DNA of 64,000 nt from Neorhizobium galegae (GTDB taxonomy: Bacteria > Pseudomonadota > Alphaproteobacteria > Rhizobiales > Rhizobiaceae), in NCBI RefSeq assembly GCF_017877055.1, contig NZ_JAGIPG010000001.1, positions 992,001 through 1,056,000 on the forward strand, read 5' to 3'. Positions 43,504-53,570 of the stretch are shown one piece after another. How positions within the stretch are numbered: the first letter of the stretch is position 1; every line of letters begins with the position of its first letter. The position numbers and the translations under genes are program-made. The notes below the pieces were generated by a model. That model saw nothing but the letters and a program-made list of their open reading frames with translations. It did not search any database and was not told the origin of the DNA.

Positions 43504-45756
43504 ATGGTCACCCGACGTCTGCGATTTACCCTCACCACCTGCACCACGCTCGCGGTGCTTTCCCTCGCTTACGGCGCGGCCGCCCAGCAGGCCGCGCAGC
43601 CGCAGATGGACACGACGCTGAGGCCGATCGTGCTGAAGGGGAAACGGGTAGCGCAGCCCGGCGGCGTGGCGGACACGCCATTAGCGACCCAGACCACACA
43701 GGCGCAGATCGAAAACAAGCAAATCACAAATGTTGAGGATCTTGGGCGAGTGAGGGAACCCGGGGTGAACTTCAACCGTACCACAGGTGCAATCAATATT
43801 CGCGGTCTCGAAGGAAACCGCGTGCTGACCACTGTTGACGGCATTCCGACGCCGTTCATCGACGATGTCACGCGTGGTGCGACCGGCGGCGTCGACGCTT
43901 TCGATTTCGGCTCGCTTTCGGGTGTTGATGTCGTGCGTGGTGCTGATTCCAGCCGAGCCGGCCCGGGCGCTCTTGGTGGTGTTCTCGGCCTGAGGACGCT
44001 GGAACCGGAAGATCTGATCGCAGAAGGTCGTGATTGGGGTGGTATCGCCAGAACCGGTTACGACAGTTCCGACAGCAGCGGCTTCGGTTCCGTCGGGGTG
44101 GCCAAGAAGATCGAAAATACCTCGATTCTTTTCCAAGGCGGTTACAAAAAGGGGCAGGAGCGCAAGACCAACGGCAATATCGATGCCCTGAGCGCCGCAC
44201 GTACCGAAGCCAATCCATCGGACTATGATCAATACAACCTGCTCTTCAAGTTGCGCCACGAGTTCGAGGGGGGGCATACCTTTGGTCTGACCGCAGAACG
44301 ATTCCGCCGAGACCGCGAGAGCGACATGCGCACCATGCAGTCGGCGACCGGGAATTATCGGCCAGGAAATTACACGGCAGTCAAGGACATGGACCGCGAC
44401 CGGGTTTCGCTCGACTACAAATACGAGTCACAGAGCGATGATAGTCCGATCGACAGCGCCTGGGCCTCGCTCTACTATATGAACCAGAAGACCTTGGACG
44501 GTTACGACGGAATCCGTTCGACGTCGGTCATCGGACCGATCGGTCGCCGCAACGATTACGAACAGGATAGTTTTGGCCTGATCGGCGCGCTGGAAAAGAA
44601 TATTGACACCGGTTTCCTCAATCACCGGCTCACCTTCGGCTTCGATCTCGCGCGGATCACTTCGGAACAATATTCGTCCGGTTATGACAATTGCCCGGCG
44701 CCTATCAGCCCCGGCGTTTATCCACCAGGCTTTTCCGCCTGCGCCAACCTGCACACGAACCAAGCTGACACGCCCAAGGTCGAGACGAGCCGTATCGGCT
44801 TCTATCTCGACGATGAGATCGACTTTGAGAACTCCGCCTTCACGCTAACGCCGGGTCTTCGGTTCGACTGGGTCCGCCATGCGCCGAAGATGACCGGAGC
44901 CTACGACGACAATGCCAGCAATCCCGTGCTTCCGGATGGTTTTGAGGATTGGGCACTCTCCCCGAAGCTGCGCGTCGGCTATAATGTGAACGAGGATGTC
45001 GAGCTGTTCGCACAGTGGGCCATGGGCTTCCGGGCGCCGACGGCCGGTGAGCTCTACAGCTCATTCGGTGGCCTCAACACCTATCTGCGGCTCGGCAATG
45101 CGGATCTGGAATCGGAAACCAGCAACGGTTTCGAAGTGGGCGCCAACCTCGGCGACGAACGTTTCGGCGGCCGCATAAACCTCTTCTACAATCGCTACAA
45201 GAACTTCATCGAATCTCGCGCCCTGACTGCGGCGGAAGCGGCTGCGCTCGGCTATCCTCTGGCCAACTATCCGCAGGGTGTCAGTCGCTACGAAAACATC
45301 GCCCGGGCCGAGATCTACGGCATCGAAGCCAGCGTTCACAAGAGCTTCGACAACGGCTTCAGGATCGGCGGCGGGCTCGCCTTCGCTCGCGGCAACGATC
45401 TCGACCAGGACACTTTCCTTCGGTCGGTCGCCCCTCTCAAAGCGGTCGCAAGCCTTGGGTACGACACGGAGACATGGGGCGTCGGTGTGGACGTGATCGG
45501 TGTGCAGGCCTCGCGCAATGACGACGGCAAGGGCGGTACCTACTTCAAGACTCCGGGTTACGTCATCGCGGATTTGACCGCCTGGTGGGAACCCGAGCAG
45601 GTGAAGGGGCTGAAGATCAATGCAGGCATCTACAACGTTTTCGATCAAACCTACTATGACTACGCAACAGTGAGGCAGAACACCGCTACACAGTCCCGCG
45701 AGTTCTACTCCGAACCCGGCCGGTCGTTCAAAGTCTCGCTCACCCAGCGGTTCTGA
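43504..45756 (+). CDS. shmR: TonB-dependent haem/haemoglobin receptor (ShmR/HmuR type)
   Basis: A 750-residue outer-membrane receptor. Signal peptide about residues 1-34 ([19 protein letters not shown]). The plug domain follows ([51 protein letters not shown]), then a 22-strand barrel ending in the outer-membrane signature [10 protein letters not shown]. The plug resembles haem receptors, and S. meliloti ShmR is similar in length and pattern. It imports haem with TonB energy; the rest of the haem uptake genes are not in the window. An iron box lies upstream. Two in-frame cysteines occur in an extracellular loop near [17 protein letters not shown]. Confidence 0.9.
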   Translation: MVTRRLRFTLTTCTTLAVLSLAYGAAAQQAAQPQMDTTLRPIVLKGKRVAQPGGVADTPLATQTTQAQIENKQITNVEDLGRVREPGVNFNRTTGAINIRGLEGNRVLTTVDGIPTPFIDDVTRGATGGVDAFDFGSLSGVDVVRGADSSRAGPGALGGVLGLRTLEPEDLIAEGRDWGGIARTGYDSSDSSGFGSVGVAKKIENTSILFQGGYKKGQERKTNGNIDALSAARTEANPSDYDQYNLLFKLRHEFEGGHTFGLTAERFRRDRESDMRTMQSATGNYRPGNYTAVKDMDRDRVSLDYKYESQSDDSPIDSAWASLYYMNQKTLDGYDGIRSTSVIGPIGRRNDYEQDSFGLIGALEKNIDTGFLNHRLTFGFDLARITSEQYSSGYDNCPAPISPGVYPPGFSACANLHTNQADTPKVETSRIGFYLDDEIDFENSAFTLTPGLRFDWVRHAPKMTGAYDDNASNPVLPDGFEDWALSPKLRVGYNVNEDVELFAQWAMGFRAPTAGELYSSFGGLNTYLRLGNADLESETSNGFEVGANLGDERFGGRINLFYNRYKNFIESRALTAAEAAALGYPLANYPQGVSRYENIARAEIYGIEASVHKSFDNGFRIGGGLAFARGNDLDQDTFLRSVAPLKAVASLGYDTETWGVGVDVIGVQASRNDDGKGGTYFKTPGYVIADLTAWWEPEQVKGLKINAGIYNVFDQTYYDYATVRQNTATQSREFYSEPGRSFKVSLTQRF

Positions 45757-45785
45757 TCCAAAAACAACGGCGGGGGCGCCTGGGG

Positions 45786-45813
45786 AGGGCGGTGCGAGAA
45801 ATCGCGCCGCCCT
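45786..45813 (+). terminator. Terminator of the haem receptor gene
   Basis: AGGGCGG (45786-45792) pairs with CCGCCCT (45807-45813); the inner part also pairs (TGCG with CGCG), giving an 11-bp stem, followed by TTTCTTT. A standard intrinsic terminator. Confidence 0.85.
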
Positions 45814-45922
45814 TTTCTTTGCCCGGGAGAAGCTCCCGCCGCTATTCACACATTGCCTTTCTCTCGCTAATCATAACCAAACGGGCATATCTGGGTTCGA
45901 GGAACGAACGGGGAGCGAAGCT

Positions 45923-47602
45923 ATGGCAGAGGTCAGATCCGACATCGAAATCGCACGCGCCGCGAAAAAGAAGCCGATCGTCGAGATCGGCGCGAAGCTC
46001 GGGATCCCCGTCGAAGCGCTTGCTCCCTACGGTCACGACAAGGCGAAGGTAGGGGCGGAGTTCATCGCATCGCTTTCCGAACGGCGCGACGGCAAGCTGA
46101 TCCTCGTCACTGCCATCAACCCGACGCCGGCGGGCGAGGGGAAGACGACCACCACGGTCGGGCTCGGAGACGGGCTGAACCGGATCGGAAAGAAGGCGGT
46201 CATCTGCGTGCGCGAACCCTCGCTCGGCCCCTGTTTCGGGGTCAAGGGCGGCGCGGCCGGCGGCGGGTATGCGCAGGTCATTCCGATGGAAGACATCAAC
46301 CTGCATTTCACCGGCGATTTCCACGCCATCACGTCTGCCCACAACCTTTTGTCGACGATGATCGACAACCATATCTATTGGGGCAATGCCGAGAATATCG
46401 ATATCCGCCGGATCAGCTGGCGGCGGGTGATGGACATGAACGACCGGGCGCTGCGCCAGACGGTCGTCTCGCTCGGCGGCGTCGCCAACGGCTTTCCGCG
46501 CGAGAGCGGTTTCGATATTACCGTCGCCTCGGAAGTGATGGCGATCCTGTGCCTTGCGGCCGATCTCGAGGATCTCGAACGGCGGCTCGGCGATATTGTC
46601 ATCGGCTATCGGTTCGACCGCTCGCCGGTGTTTGCGCGCGACCTCAAGGCCGACAGGGCGATGGCGGTGCTGCTGAAGGACGCCATGCAGCCGAACCTGG
46701 TGCAGACGCTGGAAAACAATCCGGCCTTCGTGCATGGCGGGCCGTTCGCCAATATCGCGCATGGCTGCAATTCGGTGATCGCCACCCGCACCGCGCTGAA
46801 GCTCGGCGACTATGTGGTGACGGAAGCGGGCTTCGGAGCTGATCTCGGCGCCGAAAAATTCTTCGACATCAAGTGCCGCAAGGCGGGGCTGAAGCCGGAT
46901 GCGGCCGTCATCGTCGCTACCGTGCGGGCGCTGAAGATGAACGGCGGGGTGAAAAAAGAGGATCTGGGCCGCGAGAATGTCGAGGCGCTGAAGCGCGGCG
47001 CAGCCAATCTCGGCCGCCACATCGCCAATGTGCGGAAGTTCGGCGTGCCGGTCGTCGTCGCCATCAACCATTTCACCTCGGATACGGAGGACGAGATTAC
47101 TGCCGTAAAAGACTACGCGGCGCGGCACGGCGCGGACGGCATCGTCTGCCGGCACTGGGCGGAGGGTTCCGCCGGCATCGAGGAGCTTGCCAACAAGGTG
47201 GTCGAGCTTGCCGAGGGCGGCCAGGCGAAATTCCAGCCGCTTTATCCCGATCACCTGCCGCTTCTCGAAAAGATCGAGATCATCGCCTCGAAGATTTATC
47301 ACGCCGGCGAAGTCACCACCGACCGGGGCGTGCGCGACCAGCTGAAGGCCTGGGAGGAACAGGGTTACGGCGACCTGCCGATCTGCATCGCCAAGACGCA
47401 GTATTCCTTCTCGACCGACCCCGCCCTGCGCGGCGCGCCAGAGGGCCACATCGTGCATGTGCGCGAAGTCAGGCTTTCGGCCGGCGCCGGCTTCGTCGTC
47501 GCCATCACCGGAGAGATCATGACCATGCCCGGCCTGCCGCGCGTGCCGTCTGCCGAGCGGATATTTCTGAACGAGGACGGCTTCGTGGAGGGCTTGTTCT
47601 GA
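45923..47602 (+). CDS. fhs: Formate--tetrahydrofolate ligase
   Basis: A 559-residue enzyme that makes 10-formyl-THF from formate, THF and ATP in one-carbon metabolism. The ATP loop is [16 protein letters not shown], followed by [19 protein letters not shown] and [11 protein letters not shown], all strongly conserved. Length is standard. ATG 45923 is preceded by GGGGAG. A small hairpin GTTCG-AGGAA-CGAAC lies at 45895-45909, close to the ribosome site, and could influence translation. Convergent with the TetR gene. Confidence 0.96.
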   Translation: MAEVRSDIEIARAAKKKPIVEIGAKLGIPVEALAPYGHDKAKVGAEFIASLSERRDGKLILVTAINPTPAGEGKTTTTVGLGDGLNRIGKKAVICVREPSLGPCFGVKGGAAGGGYAQVIPMEDINLHFTGDFHAITSAHNLLSTMIDNHIYWGNAENIDIRRISWRRVMDMNDRALRQTVVSLGGVANGFPRESGFDITVASEVMAILCLAADLEDLERRLGDIVIGYRFDRSPVFARDLKADRAMAVLLKDAMQPNLVQTLENNPAFVHGGPFANIAHGCNSVIATRTALKLGDYVVTEAGFGADLGAEKFFDIKCRKAGLKPDAAVIVATVRALKMNGGVKKEDLGRENVEALKRGAANLGRHIANVRKFGVPVVVAINHFTSDTEDEITAVKDYAARHGADGIVCRHWAEGSAGIEELANKVVELAEGGQAKFQPLYPDHLPLLEKIEIIASKIYHAGEVTTDRGVRDQLKAWEEQGYGDLPICIAKTQYSFSTDPALRGAPEGHIVHVREVRLSAGAGFVVAITGEIMTMPGLPRVPSAERIFLNEDGFVEGLF

Positions 47603-47620
47603 GGTTTGCGACGCAGCCCG

Positions 47621-48216
47621 CTATTCGGGCCGCGCCTGGCCATTCTGTGCCCGCAGCCTGGCAATCCGGGGGCTGACAATCACAAGGAAGATGTTGGGAT
47701 CGCCGAGAGCCCGTGCCGAGAGCATCGCCCCGTGAACCGAGGCCATCAGGATCTGCGCTTCTTCTTCCGGCAGCTTGTTGAATTGAAACTTGCCCTGTTC
47801 CGTACCCGCTTTCAATATGGATGTCAGCCATCCCGCCAGGTTGCGGAAATGGGCGCGGACGCGGGACGCGACGTCCTCGGGCAGCATCTGCATCTCTCCG
47901 GCGAGCATCGCGCAGACCCAGAAGGATTGGAAGGCATCGAGAATGCACCCCTGCCAATAGCCCAGATAGGCTTGCAGCTGTTCTGCGGGGGCGGGGACCT
48001 GCTGGCTGAGAGACTTCAAGCCTCTCTGGGCTTGTTGCGTGTAACGATCGACCACGACGGCGGCCAGTTCGGCCTTGGTGGGAAAGTGGTGGTGTATGCT
48101 TGCCTTCCGGATGCCGATCGCATCCGAGATGTCGGCATAGCTGAAGCCGTTATAGCCCCCGCGACGACCAGGGCCTGAGCCTTTTCCAGTATCTTTTCCG
48201 AGGTCGTTAGTTCCAT
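47621..48216 (-). pseudogene. TetR/AcrR family regulator with a frameshift
   Basis: The first 20 residues (MELTTSEKILEKAQALVVAG) are read from ATG 48216, and the rest, starting YNGFSYADISDAIGIRKASI, is read in another frame. Together they make a normal TetR regulator of about 198 residues. The two frames meet at a run of five C on the plus strand (48156-48160). One extra base there restores AGGYNGFSY, the usual TetR spacing. So the gene is broken by a 1-base deletion in a homopolymer, or the base was missed in sequencing. The ligand-binding domain is intact (WQGCILDAFQSFWVCAMLAG). Its probable operator and target lie upstream. Confidence 0.8.
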
Positions 48217-48314
48217 GTTGCTGCCGACCTCCTGGTCGGGAGGCTGTCAAGCCGGCTCTCATTGCGCTCCATTTCAAACATCTCGTCGCGACCGGTTGAC
48301 TTCTCAAGCTTGAT

Positions 48315-48330
48315 TACCTACTAGTAGGTA
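48315..48330. promoter_or_regulatory. TetR operator
   Basis: TACCTACTAGTAGGTA, a perfect 16-bp palindrome in the gap between the divergent TetR gene and the DUF308-like gene, 19 bases before the latter's start. A further AGG repeat follows. This is a typical TetR-family operator. Confidence 0.8.
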
Positions 48331-48349
48331 GGTTCACAAGGAGACTGTC

Positions 48350-48913
48350 ATGCAAAGTCAAACCTCACCTCAGCCCCAGTGGTTGCGATCCTATTATTTC
48401 ACACGCGCGCTCTTTTCCATCGCCTGGATCGCTGCTGCCATTCTTTCCGGCGGTCATTCGGCTTTGACCTCCATCTTGCTCGTGATCTATCCGGCGTGGG
48501 ACGCGGGCGCCAACCTGGTTGATGCCCGATCGAACGGCGGACTGAAAGCCAACTCCTCCCAGGCACTGAATGTCGTCGTCAGCACGATCACGACCGTGGC
48601 CGTCATCCTGGCGGTGATGAAGAACACTCACGCGGTCTTGGCGGTTTTCGGCGTCTGGGCAATCCTATCGGGTCTGTTGCAACTCTATACCGGCGTGCGG
48701 CGCTGGCGCTCCTATGGCGCGCAATGGGTCATGATCCTGAGCGGCGCCCAGTCGACTTTGGCCGGCGGATTCATGATCACGCAGTCCCTCGCTGCCGTTC
48801 CGCCGACGATCCTCGACATTGTTCCATATGCGGGCTTTGGCGCGTTCTATTTCCTGCTTTCGGCAATCTGGCTGACCGCCACGATTTATCGAAAGGCAAC
48901 GGCGAAAGGTTAG
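48350..48913 (+). CDS. DUF308/HdeD-like membrane protein
   Basis: A 187-residue inner-membrane protein with about six transmembrane segments (for example SIAWIAAAILSGG, AVLAVFGVWAILSGLLQLY, VPYAGFGAFYFLLSAIWLT). The repeated short helices match the DUF308 family, to which acid-stress protein HdeD belongs. A strong ribosome site (AAGGAGAC) precedes ATG 48350. It is controlled by the operator just upstream; if the TetR gene is truly broken, this gene may be expressed constantly. Confidence 0.82.
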   Translation: MQSQTSPQPQWLRSYYFTRALFSIAWIAAAILSGGHSALTSILLVIYPAWDAGANLVDARSNGGLKANSSQALNVVVSTITTVAVILAVMKNTHAVLAVFGVWAILSGLLQLYTGVRRWRSYGAQWVMILSGAQSTLAGGFMITQSLAAVPPTILDIVPYAGFGAFYFLLSAIWLTATIYRKATAKG

Positions 48914-48972
48914 ACGCACCTGCTTCGGGGCAAGGGATGAAACCCGGTACGCGACAGAACGTGGGGCATCGT

Positions 48973-50169
48973 CTATCGGCAATACCGATACCCATCCTTC
49001 CGCTCCAACACATCCAGGTGCAGATGGTTCTGGTGGGCCACGTCGCTGCCCGGTGACAGGACGGTGGTGAAGTGCAGGCAGGCGCCTGCCGTCGCGGTGC
49101 GCTGGAAGGCGCCTTCCATGGTGGAGTCTTCGTCGCGCGGCTTCATGGTCATCTTCTCGCCGTTGTCGAGCTTGAAGGCGGCGACATCGAAGGCGTTGCC
49201 GCGGGCGTGTTCGGAAATCTTGCCCGTCGAGGCGCTGTTGCGCAGGCGGCAGGCATAGGTGGAGCCGGGCACGAGACCGGTGATCCTGCGGCCCGGCATG
49301 GCGATGTTGAGCGCCGGCTGCACCGTGTCCTTCAGCCAATGGGCCATCGAGAGCGCGGTCTTGCAGCGCATCGTGGCGCCGCCGAGCGAAACACCGGGCA
49401 GGACTTCGGCAACGTCGATCGGGCTTTCGATGCCGCAACCGCCGCCTTCGTCGATCGGATCGGTCGGTTCGTATTTCGCGCCGAGCGAGGTGAGCTCGGC
49501 AAGGCAGGCCTTCAGCTCTTCGGGGTCTTCCTTGACAAGCGGCGGCGGAGGAGGCGGAGGCGGGGCCTCGGCCTTTTGCTCCCCCGGCTTGGTTTCGTTC
49601 TGTTTAGCCTCGTCCGGCATGACCGCATCCTGTCCCGGTGCCGCCGGCTGGTCGGGTTTGTCTGCCCGCTGCACATCGGCAGCCGTGGTGCCGGGTTTCG
49701 GCAGCGGCTTGGGAACGTCTGCCTGATGTGCCGGTTCCGAGGCCGTGCCGGGCTGCTCGACGACGGGCGGGCTCGGGGGCGGGCTTTGTGGAATTTCGCT
49801 CGGCCGATTTTCTGCCACAGGTGGCAGGGCCTGAGGCAGCGGGGACTCCTGAGCGACCGGTTTGTCGGCGGTGTTGTCCGCCTGCTGAGCTGCTTCAGCC
49901 GGCTTCGCCGCTTCTCCGACCGGTTTCGGGATCGGCAGGGGAACGTTTGCCAACGCCGGTGGTTGCGGAACTGCACCGCGTGCCTGTGATCGTGGGGACG
50001 CGCGGCGTCGAGGCGCAGGGTTACGCGATCCATCATCGAGAAGACGGGTCAGGAAGTTCACCTCAGTGACGCCCGCCGGGACGCCCGAATGCATCGGTCT
50101 TTCGGGCGGCAACCCCGCCCCAATGATCAAGGGCAGGCCTGCCAGAATTGCGATCCACGAATGCTGCAT
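48973..50169 (-). CDS. Extensin-like family protein with proline-rich linker
   Basis: A 398-residue exported protein. After a signal-like N-terminus (HSWIAILAGLPLIIGAG), residues 50-215 form a Pro/Ala/Glu-rich linker with many Lys-Pro and a run of eight Pro. The C-terminal 175 residues are the extensin-like domain (PF06904), with conserved cysteines (CGIESP, MRCKTA, YACRLR), SEHARGNAFDVAAF and the HLHLDV motif that resembles the metal site of peptidases acting on peptidoglycan. A cell-wall role in the periplasm is likely but unproven. The ATG at 50169 is used. Confidence 0.87.
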   Translation of the reverse strand: MQHSWIAILAGLPLIIGAGLPPERPMHSGVPAGVTEVNFLTRLLDDGSRNPAPRRRASPRSQARGAVPQPPALANVPLPIPKPVGEAAKPAEAAQQADNTADKPVAQESPLPQALPPVAENRPSEIPQSPPPSPPVVEQPGTASEPAHQADVPKPLPKPGTTAADVQRADKPDQPAAPGQDAVMPDEAKQNETKPGEQKAEAPPPPPPPPLVKEDPEELKACLAELTSLGAKYEPTDPIDEGGGCGIESPIDVAEVLPGVSLGGATMRCKTALSMAHWLKDTVQPALNIAMPGRRITGLVPGSTYACRLRNSASTGKISEHARGNAFDVAAFKLDNGEKMTMKPRDEDSTMEGAFQRTATAGACLHFTTVLSPGSDVAHQNHLHLDVLERKDGYRYCR

Positions 50170-50282
50170 GCCGTATCCTTCTCGGCCGCGTTTCTTCGAC
50201 CCTTAAGGGACGATAAACGCCGATCGCCGGTTTTGGTCGCATCGGAGCTGCAGAATTTCTGTTTCGGGGTCGTGGAAATTCG

Positions 50283-50311
50283 CTTGCGCGGCTCAAAAAC
50301 CCCAGCTAACA
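50283..50311 (+). promoter_or_regulatory. Promoter of the trp leader
   Basis: CTTGCG (50283-50288), a 17-base spacer, and CTAACA (50306-50311) fit the rhizobial housekeeping promoter CTTGAC-N17-CTATAT. The expected start point is at or next to the first ATG of trpL at 50321, in line with the leaderless trpL known in S. meliloti. Confidence 0.6.
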
Positions 50312-50320
50312 ATTCGGCCC

Positions 50321-50377
50321 ATGATGAATTCGATGAACATCGCTAACTGGTGGCCGGCTCGCTCAACGCGGCCTTGA
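50321..50377 (+). CDS. trpL: trp leader peptide
   Basis: An 18-codon leader gene reading [18 protein letters not shown], with two adjacent Trp codons at 50348-50353. Internal ATGs at 50324 and 50333 would give shorter forms. Ribosome stalling at the Trp codons when Trp-tRNA is scarce decides the folding of the RNA that follows. No Shine-Dalgarno sequence precedes the first ATG, which fits leaderless translation. Confidence 0.85.
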   Translation: MMNSMNIANWWPARSTRP

Positions 50378-50403
50378 CCAGTCATGTCCATCGACAAGAC
50401 CAC

Positions 50404-50433
50404 AAGCCGCCCGGAACCCGAGGCGGCTTTTTT
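50404..50433 (+). terminator. trp attenuator terminator
   Basis: An 8-bp stem AAGCCGCC/GGCGGCTT with a 10-base loop and six T at the end, located between trpL and trpE(G). Confidence 0.9.
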
Positions 50434-50480
50434 GTTATCCGCCGCAGGGACCCGGGCAAAGACATTGGAGAGGCAGGACA

Positions 50481-52670
50481 ATGGTAACGATCATTCGGGA
50501 TGACGGTTCGGAAGTCTACGAGACGAGGGGCGGGATTGCGGTGAGCCGGCAGCGGCGCGCAGCACCTTATGCGGATGCGATCTCTTCCTATGTCGACAGG
50601 CTCGACGAACGGCGCGGCGCGGTGTTTTCCTCCAATTACGAATATCCGGGCCGTTATACCCGCTGGGACACGGCGATCGCCGATCCGCCGCTGGGGATCT
50701 CCTCGAATGGCCGTAAAGTGTGGATCGAGGCCTTCAACGGTCGCGGCGAGGTGCTGCTCGGTTTCGTCGCGGACAAGCTGAAGACGGTGGCGGACCTGAC
50801 GCTCGGGGAGCGCACGGACCGCCGCCTCGACCTTACCGTCAACGAGCCGACCCGCGTGTTCACCGAGGAAGAGCGCTCGAAGATGCCGACGGTGTTTTCC
50901 GTGCTGCGGGCGATCGTCGACCTGTTCCATTCGGAAGCGGATTCGGCGATCGGCCTGTTCGGCGCCTTCGGTTACGACCTCGCCTTCCAGTTCGATGCGA
51001 TCAAGCTTTCGATGCAGCGGCCGGAAGACCAGCGCGACATGGTTCTGTTCCTGCCGGATGAAATCCTCGTGGTCGACCATCATGCCGCCAAGGCCTGGAT
51101 CGACCGCTACGACTTTTCCAAGGATGGCGTGACGACGGAAGGCAAGGACCAGGAGATCGCCCCCGACCCGTTCCAGCGCACCGATACGATCCCGCCGAAA
51201 GGCGATCATCGGCCGGGCGAATATGCCGCTCTCGTTACCAAGGCGAAGGAAAGTTTCCGGCGCGGCGACCTGTTCGAGGTGGTGCCGGGGCAGAAGTTCA
51301 TGGAACGCTGCGATTCGAAGCCTTCGGAAATCTCCAACCGGCTGAAGGCGATCAATCCGTCGCCCTATTCCTTCTTCATCAATCTCGGCCACCAGGAATA
51401 TCTGGTTGGCGCCTCGCCGGAAATGTTCGTGCGGGTGTCGGGCCGGCGCATCGAGACCTGCCCGATCTCGGGCACGATCAAGCGCGGCGAAGACCCGATC
51501 GCCGATAGCGAGCAGATCCTGAAGCTCCTGAACTCCAAGAAGGATGAGTCCGAGTTGACCATGTGCTCGGATGTCGACCGCAACGACAAGAGCCGCGTCT
51601 GCGAGCCGGGTTCGGTGAAGGTGATCGGCCGCCGGCAGATCGAGATGTATTCGCGGCTCATCCACACGGTGGACCATATCGAAGGCCGGCTGCGGCCGGA
51701 CATGGATGCGTTCGACGGCTTCCTCAGCCACGCCTGGGCCGTCACCGTCACCGGTGCGCCAAAACTGTGGGCGATGCGCTTCATCGAAAACCACGAAAAG
51801 AGCCCGCGTGCCTGGTATGGCGGGGCGATCGGCATGGTGGGCTTCAACGGCGACATGAATACCGGGCTGACGCTGCGCACCATCCGCATCAAGGACGGTA
51901 TTGCCGAAGTGCGTGCCGGCGCGACGCTGCTCAACGACAGCGATCCGAACGAGGAAGAGGCTGAAACCGAATTGAAGGCGTCTGCCATGCTGACAGCAAT
52001 CCGTGATGCAAGGGCCGGCAATGCGGCCAAGGTCGGCCGCGATGTGGCGCGGGTCGGGCAGGACGTCAAGATACTGCTCGTCGATCACGAGGACAGCTTT
52101 GTCCACACGCTCGCCAACTATTTCCGCCAGACGGGGGCCACCGTTTCGACCGTGCGCACGCCGGTGGCTGAAGAGGTGTTCGACCGCTTCGACCCGGATC
52201 TCGTCGTGCTGTCGCCCGGCCCCGGCAATCCGAAGGATTTCGACTGCAAGGCGACGATCAAGCTGGCGCGGTCAAAAGGCCTGCCGATCTTCGGCGTCTG
52301 CCTCGGCCTGCAGGCGCTCGCCGAAGCCTATGGCGGGGAACTCCGGCATCTGGCGGTGCCGATGCACGGCAAGCCGTCGCGCATCCGGGTGCTCGAAGCC
52401 GGCATCGTCTTCTCCGGTCTTGCCAAGGAAGTGACGGTCGGGCGCTACCACTCGATCTTCGCCGATCCGAAGACGCTGCATCCGGATTTCATGATCACCG
52501 CCGAAAGCGAGGACGGCACGATCATGGGCATCGAGCACGTCAAGGAACCGGTGGCGGCCGTGCAGTTCCACCCGGAATCGATCATGACGCTCGGCGGCGA
52601 TGCCGGCATGCGGATGATCGAAAACGTCGTGGCGCATCTGTCGCGGCGTGCGAAGACCAAGGCGGCTTGA
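50481..52670 (+). CDS. trpE(G): Anthranilate synthase, fused TrpE-TrpG
   Basis: A 729-residue fusion, as in other Rhizobiaceae. The N-terminal part (about 1-520) is the chorismate-binding component I ([56 protein letters not shown]). The C-terminal part (about 530-729) is the glutamine amidotransferase: catalytic Cys607 in [10 protein letters not shown], and HPESIM. It converts chorismate and glutamine to anthranilate, the first step of tryptophan synthesis. Expression is set by the trpL attenuator upstream. A GGAGAGGCAGG ribosome site precedes ATG 50481. Confidence 0.97.
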   Translation: MVTIIRDDGSEVYETRGGIAVSRQRRAAPYADAISSYVDRLDERRGAVFSSNYEYPGRYTRWDTAIADPPLGISSNGRKVWIEAFNGRGEVLLGFVADKLKTVADLTLGERTDRRLDLTVNEPTRVFTEEERSKMPTVFSVLRAIVDLFHSEADSAIGLFGAFGYDLAFQFDAIKLSMQRPEDQRDMVLFLPDEILVVDHHAAKAWIDRYDFSKDGVTTEGKDQEIAPDPFQRTDTIPPKGDHRPGEYAALVTKAKESFRRGDLFEVVPGQKFMERCDSKPSEISNRLKAINPSPYSFFINLGHQEYLVGASPEMFVRVSGRRIETCPISGTIKRGEDPIADSEQILKLLNSKKDESELTMCSDVDRNDKSRVCEPGSVKVIGRRQIEMYSRLIHTVDHIEGRLRPDMDAFDGFLSHAWAVTVTGAPKLWAMRFIENHEKSPRAWYGGAIGMVGFNGDMNTGLTLRTIRIKDGIAEVRAGATLLNDSDPNEEEAETELKASAMLTAIRDARAGNAAKVGRDVARVGQDVKILLVDHEDSFVHTLANYFRQTGATVSTVRTPVAEEVFDRFDPDLVVLSPGPGNPKDFDCKATIKLARSKGLPIFGVCLGLQALAEAYGGELRHLAVPMHGKPSRIRVLEAGIVFSGLAKEVTVGRYHSIFADPKTLHPDFMITAESEDGTIMGIEHVKEPVAAVQFHPESIMTLGGDAGMRMIENVVAHLSRRAKTKAA

Positions 52671-52671
52671 G

Positions 52672-53175
52672 GTGTTGCCCGAGACCATCCCGATCGAATC
52701 CATCCGCGAAGAGCATATTGAGAGCTTTCACAAGGCGCTCGACACGGTCTCGCGCGAGCGAAAATACCTGAGCTTCCTGGAGGCGCCGCCGCTTGAAGAC
52801 GTGCGGCCCTTCGTGCTGGACATGATCGAGAACGGCCATCCGCAGGTCGTTGCCGTTGTCGGCGGCGAGGTGGTCGGCTGGTGCGACATCCGCCGGCATT
52901 CCCGCCCGACCGCTGCCCATTGCGGCACGCTCGGCATGGGCATCATCCCCGGCTACCGCGACAAGGGGCTCGGCACCCGGCTGATCCGCGCCGCTGTTGG
53001 GCAGGCCCGTGAGCGTGGTTTCCACCGCGTCGAGTTGCATGTGCATGCGGACAATCCGCGTGCCATCGCGCTCTACGAGAAGGTCGGCTTCGTGCGGGAA
53101 GGCGTGGCGCGGGATGCGGTGAGAATCGACGGACTGTTTGTCGATAGCATCAGCATGGCGGTGGTTTTCGGGTAG
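52672..53175 (+). CDS. GNAT family N-acetyltransferase
   Basis: A 167-residue acetyltransferase. The acetyl-CoA loop is IIPGYRDKGLGTRLIRAAV, followed by HVHADNPRAIALYEKVGFVR. These motifs match RimI/phosphinothricin-type GNAT enzymes; the substrate is unknown. The start is GTG 52672, only one base after the trpE(G) stop, so it is translated from the same message. The 11-bp inverted repeat at 53184-53210 follows and may also act as its terminator. Confidence 0.85.
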   Translation: MLPETIPIESIREEHIESFHKALDTVSRERKYLSFLEAPPLEDVRPFVLDMIENGHPQVVAVVGGEVVGWCDIRRHSRPTAAHCGTLGMGIIPGYRDKGLGTRLIRAAVGQARERGFHRVELHVHADNPRAIALYEKVGFVREGVARDAVRIDGLFVDSISMAVVFG

Positions 53176-53183
53176 TGGATCGA

Positions 53184-53210
53184 GGAAGGTATCAGTGGGT
53201 GATACCTTCC
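53184..53210. promoter_or_regulatory. higBA operator 1
   Basis: GGAAGGTATCA-GTGGG-TGATACCTTCC, a perfect 11-bp inverted repeat with a 5-base centre, shortly after the GNAT gene and before higB. It shares the pattern GGTATC-N7-GATAC with the dyad at 53225-53243, 37 bp away centre to centre. Confidence 0.7.
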
Positions 53211-53224
53211 TGTTGATTTTCGTT

Positions 53225-53243
53225 GGTATCTCTCTATGATACG
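53225..53243. promoter_or_regulatory. higBA operator 2
   Basis: GGTATC-TCTCTAT-GATACG, the second copy of the GGTATC-N7-GATAC pattern, 19 bases before the higB start. Probably bound by the HigBA complex for self-repression. Confidence 0.7.
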
Positions 53244-53261
53244 TTCATCGGGAGGCCGCCG

Positions 53262-53543
53262 GTGATCCGTTCATTCAAAGGCAAGCTTACACGCTCGATC
53301 GATGACGGAACGGTCAGGAAAGGTTTCCCTCCCGATCTCGTTCGGCGTGCTCAGCAGCTGCTGACGGTGTTGAATGCGGCTACCTCTTTGGAAGACCTCC
53401 GTTCCCCTCCCGGCAATCGCTTGGAAAAACTCTCAGGCGACCGGGAAGGACAGCATTCCATCCGCATCAACAAGCAGTGGCGGATCTGCTTCGTATGGAC
53501 AGACGCTGGGCCGGACGAGGTAGAGATTACCGACTATCACTAG
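53262..53543 (+). CDS. higB: HigB/RelE-family toxin
   Basis: A 93-residue ribosome-dependent mRNA interferase of the HigB type. Visible features: IRSFKGKLTRSIDDG at the start, GNRLEKLSGDREGQHSIRIN and QWRICFVWTDAG, which carry the usual basic and aromatic active-site residues. The start GTG 53262 has GGGAGG 6 bases upstream; an ORF start at 53223 lacks support. Toxin before antitoxin is the normal higBA order. The pair is close to the end of the trpE(G) transcript but has its own operators. Confidence 0.9.
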   Translation: MIRSFKGKLTRSIDDGTVRKGFPPDLVRRAQQLLTVLNAATSLEDLRSPPGNRLEKLSGDREGQHSIRINKQWRICFVWTDAGPDEVEITDYH

Positions 53544-53570
53544 GCCAATCGTGGCACACAGGAGATCGAT

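Larger units (their letters stand above)
50321..50433 (+). ncRNA. trp attenuator RNA (rnTrpL type)
   Basis: The leader forms three alternative stems. 1:2, ACTGGT (50346-50351) with ACCAGT (50377-50382), overlaps the Trp codons. 2:3 antiterminator, GCGGC-C-TTG (50368-50376) with CAAGCCGC (50403-50410), one bulged base. 3:4 terminator, AAGCCGCC (50404-50411) with GGCGGCTT (50422-50429) and a U-run to 50433. When the ribosome stalls on Trp codons the 2:3 pairing forms and trpE(G) is transcribed. In S. meliloti the released leader RNA also acts in trans. Confidence 0.88.

Noticed and set aside
45842..47458. Long open frame on the minus strand across fhs
   Set aside because: Antisense to a highly conserved enzyme gene; no protein-like features.
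50382..52106. Long open frame on the minus strand across trpE(G)
   Set aside because: Antisense to trpE(G); composition is shadow-like and it has no ribosome site.
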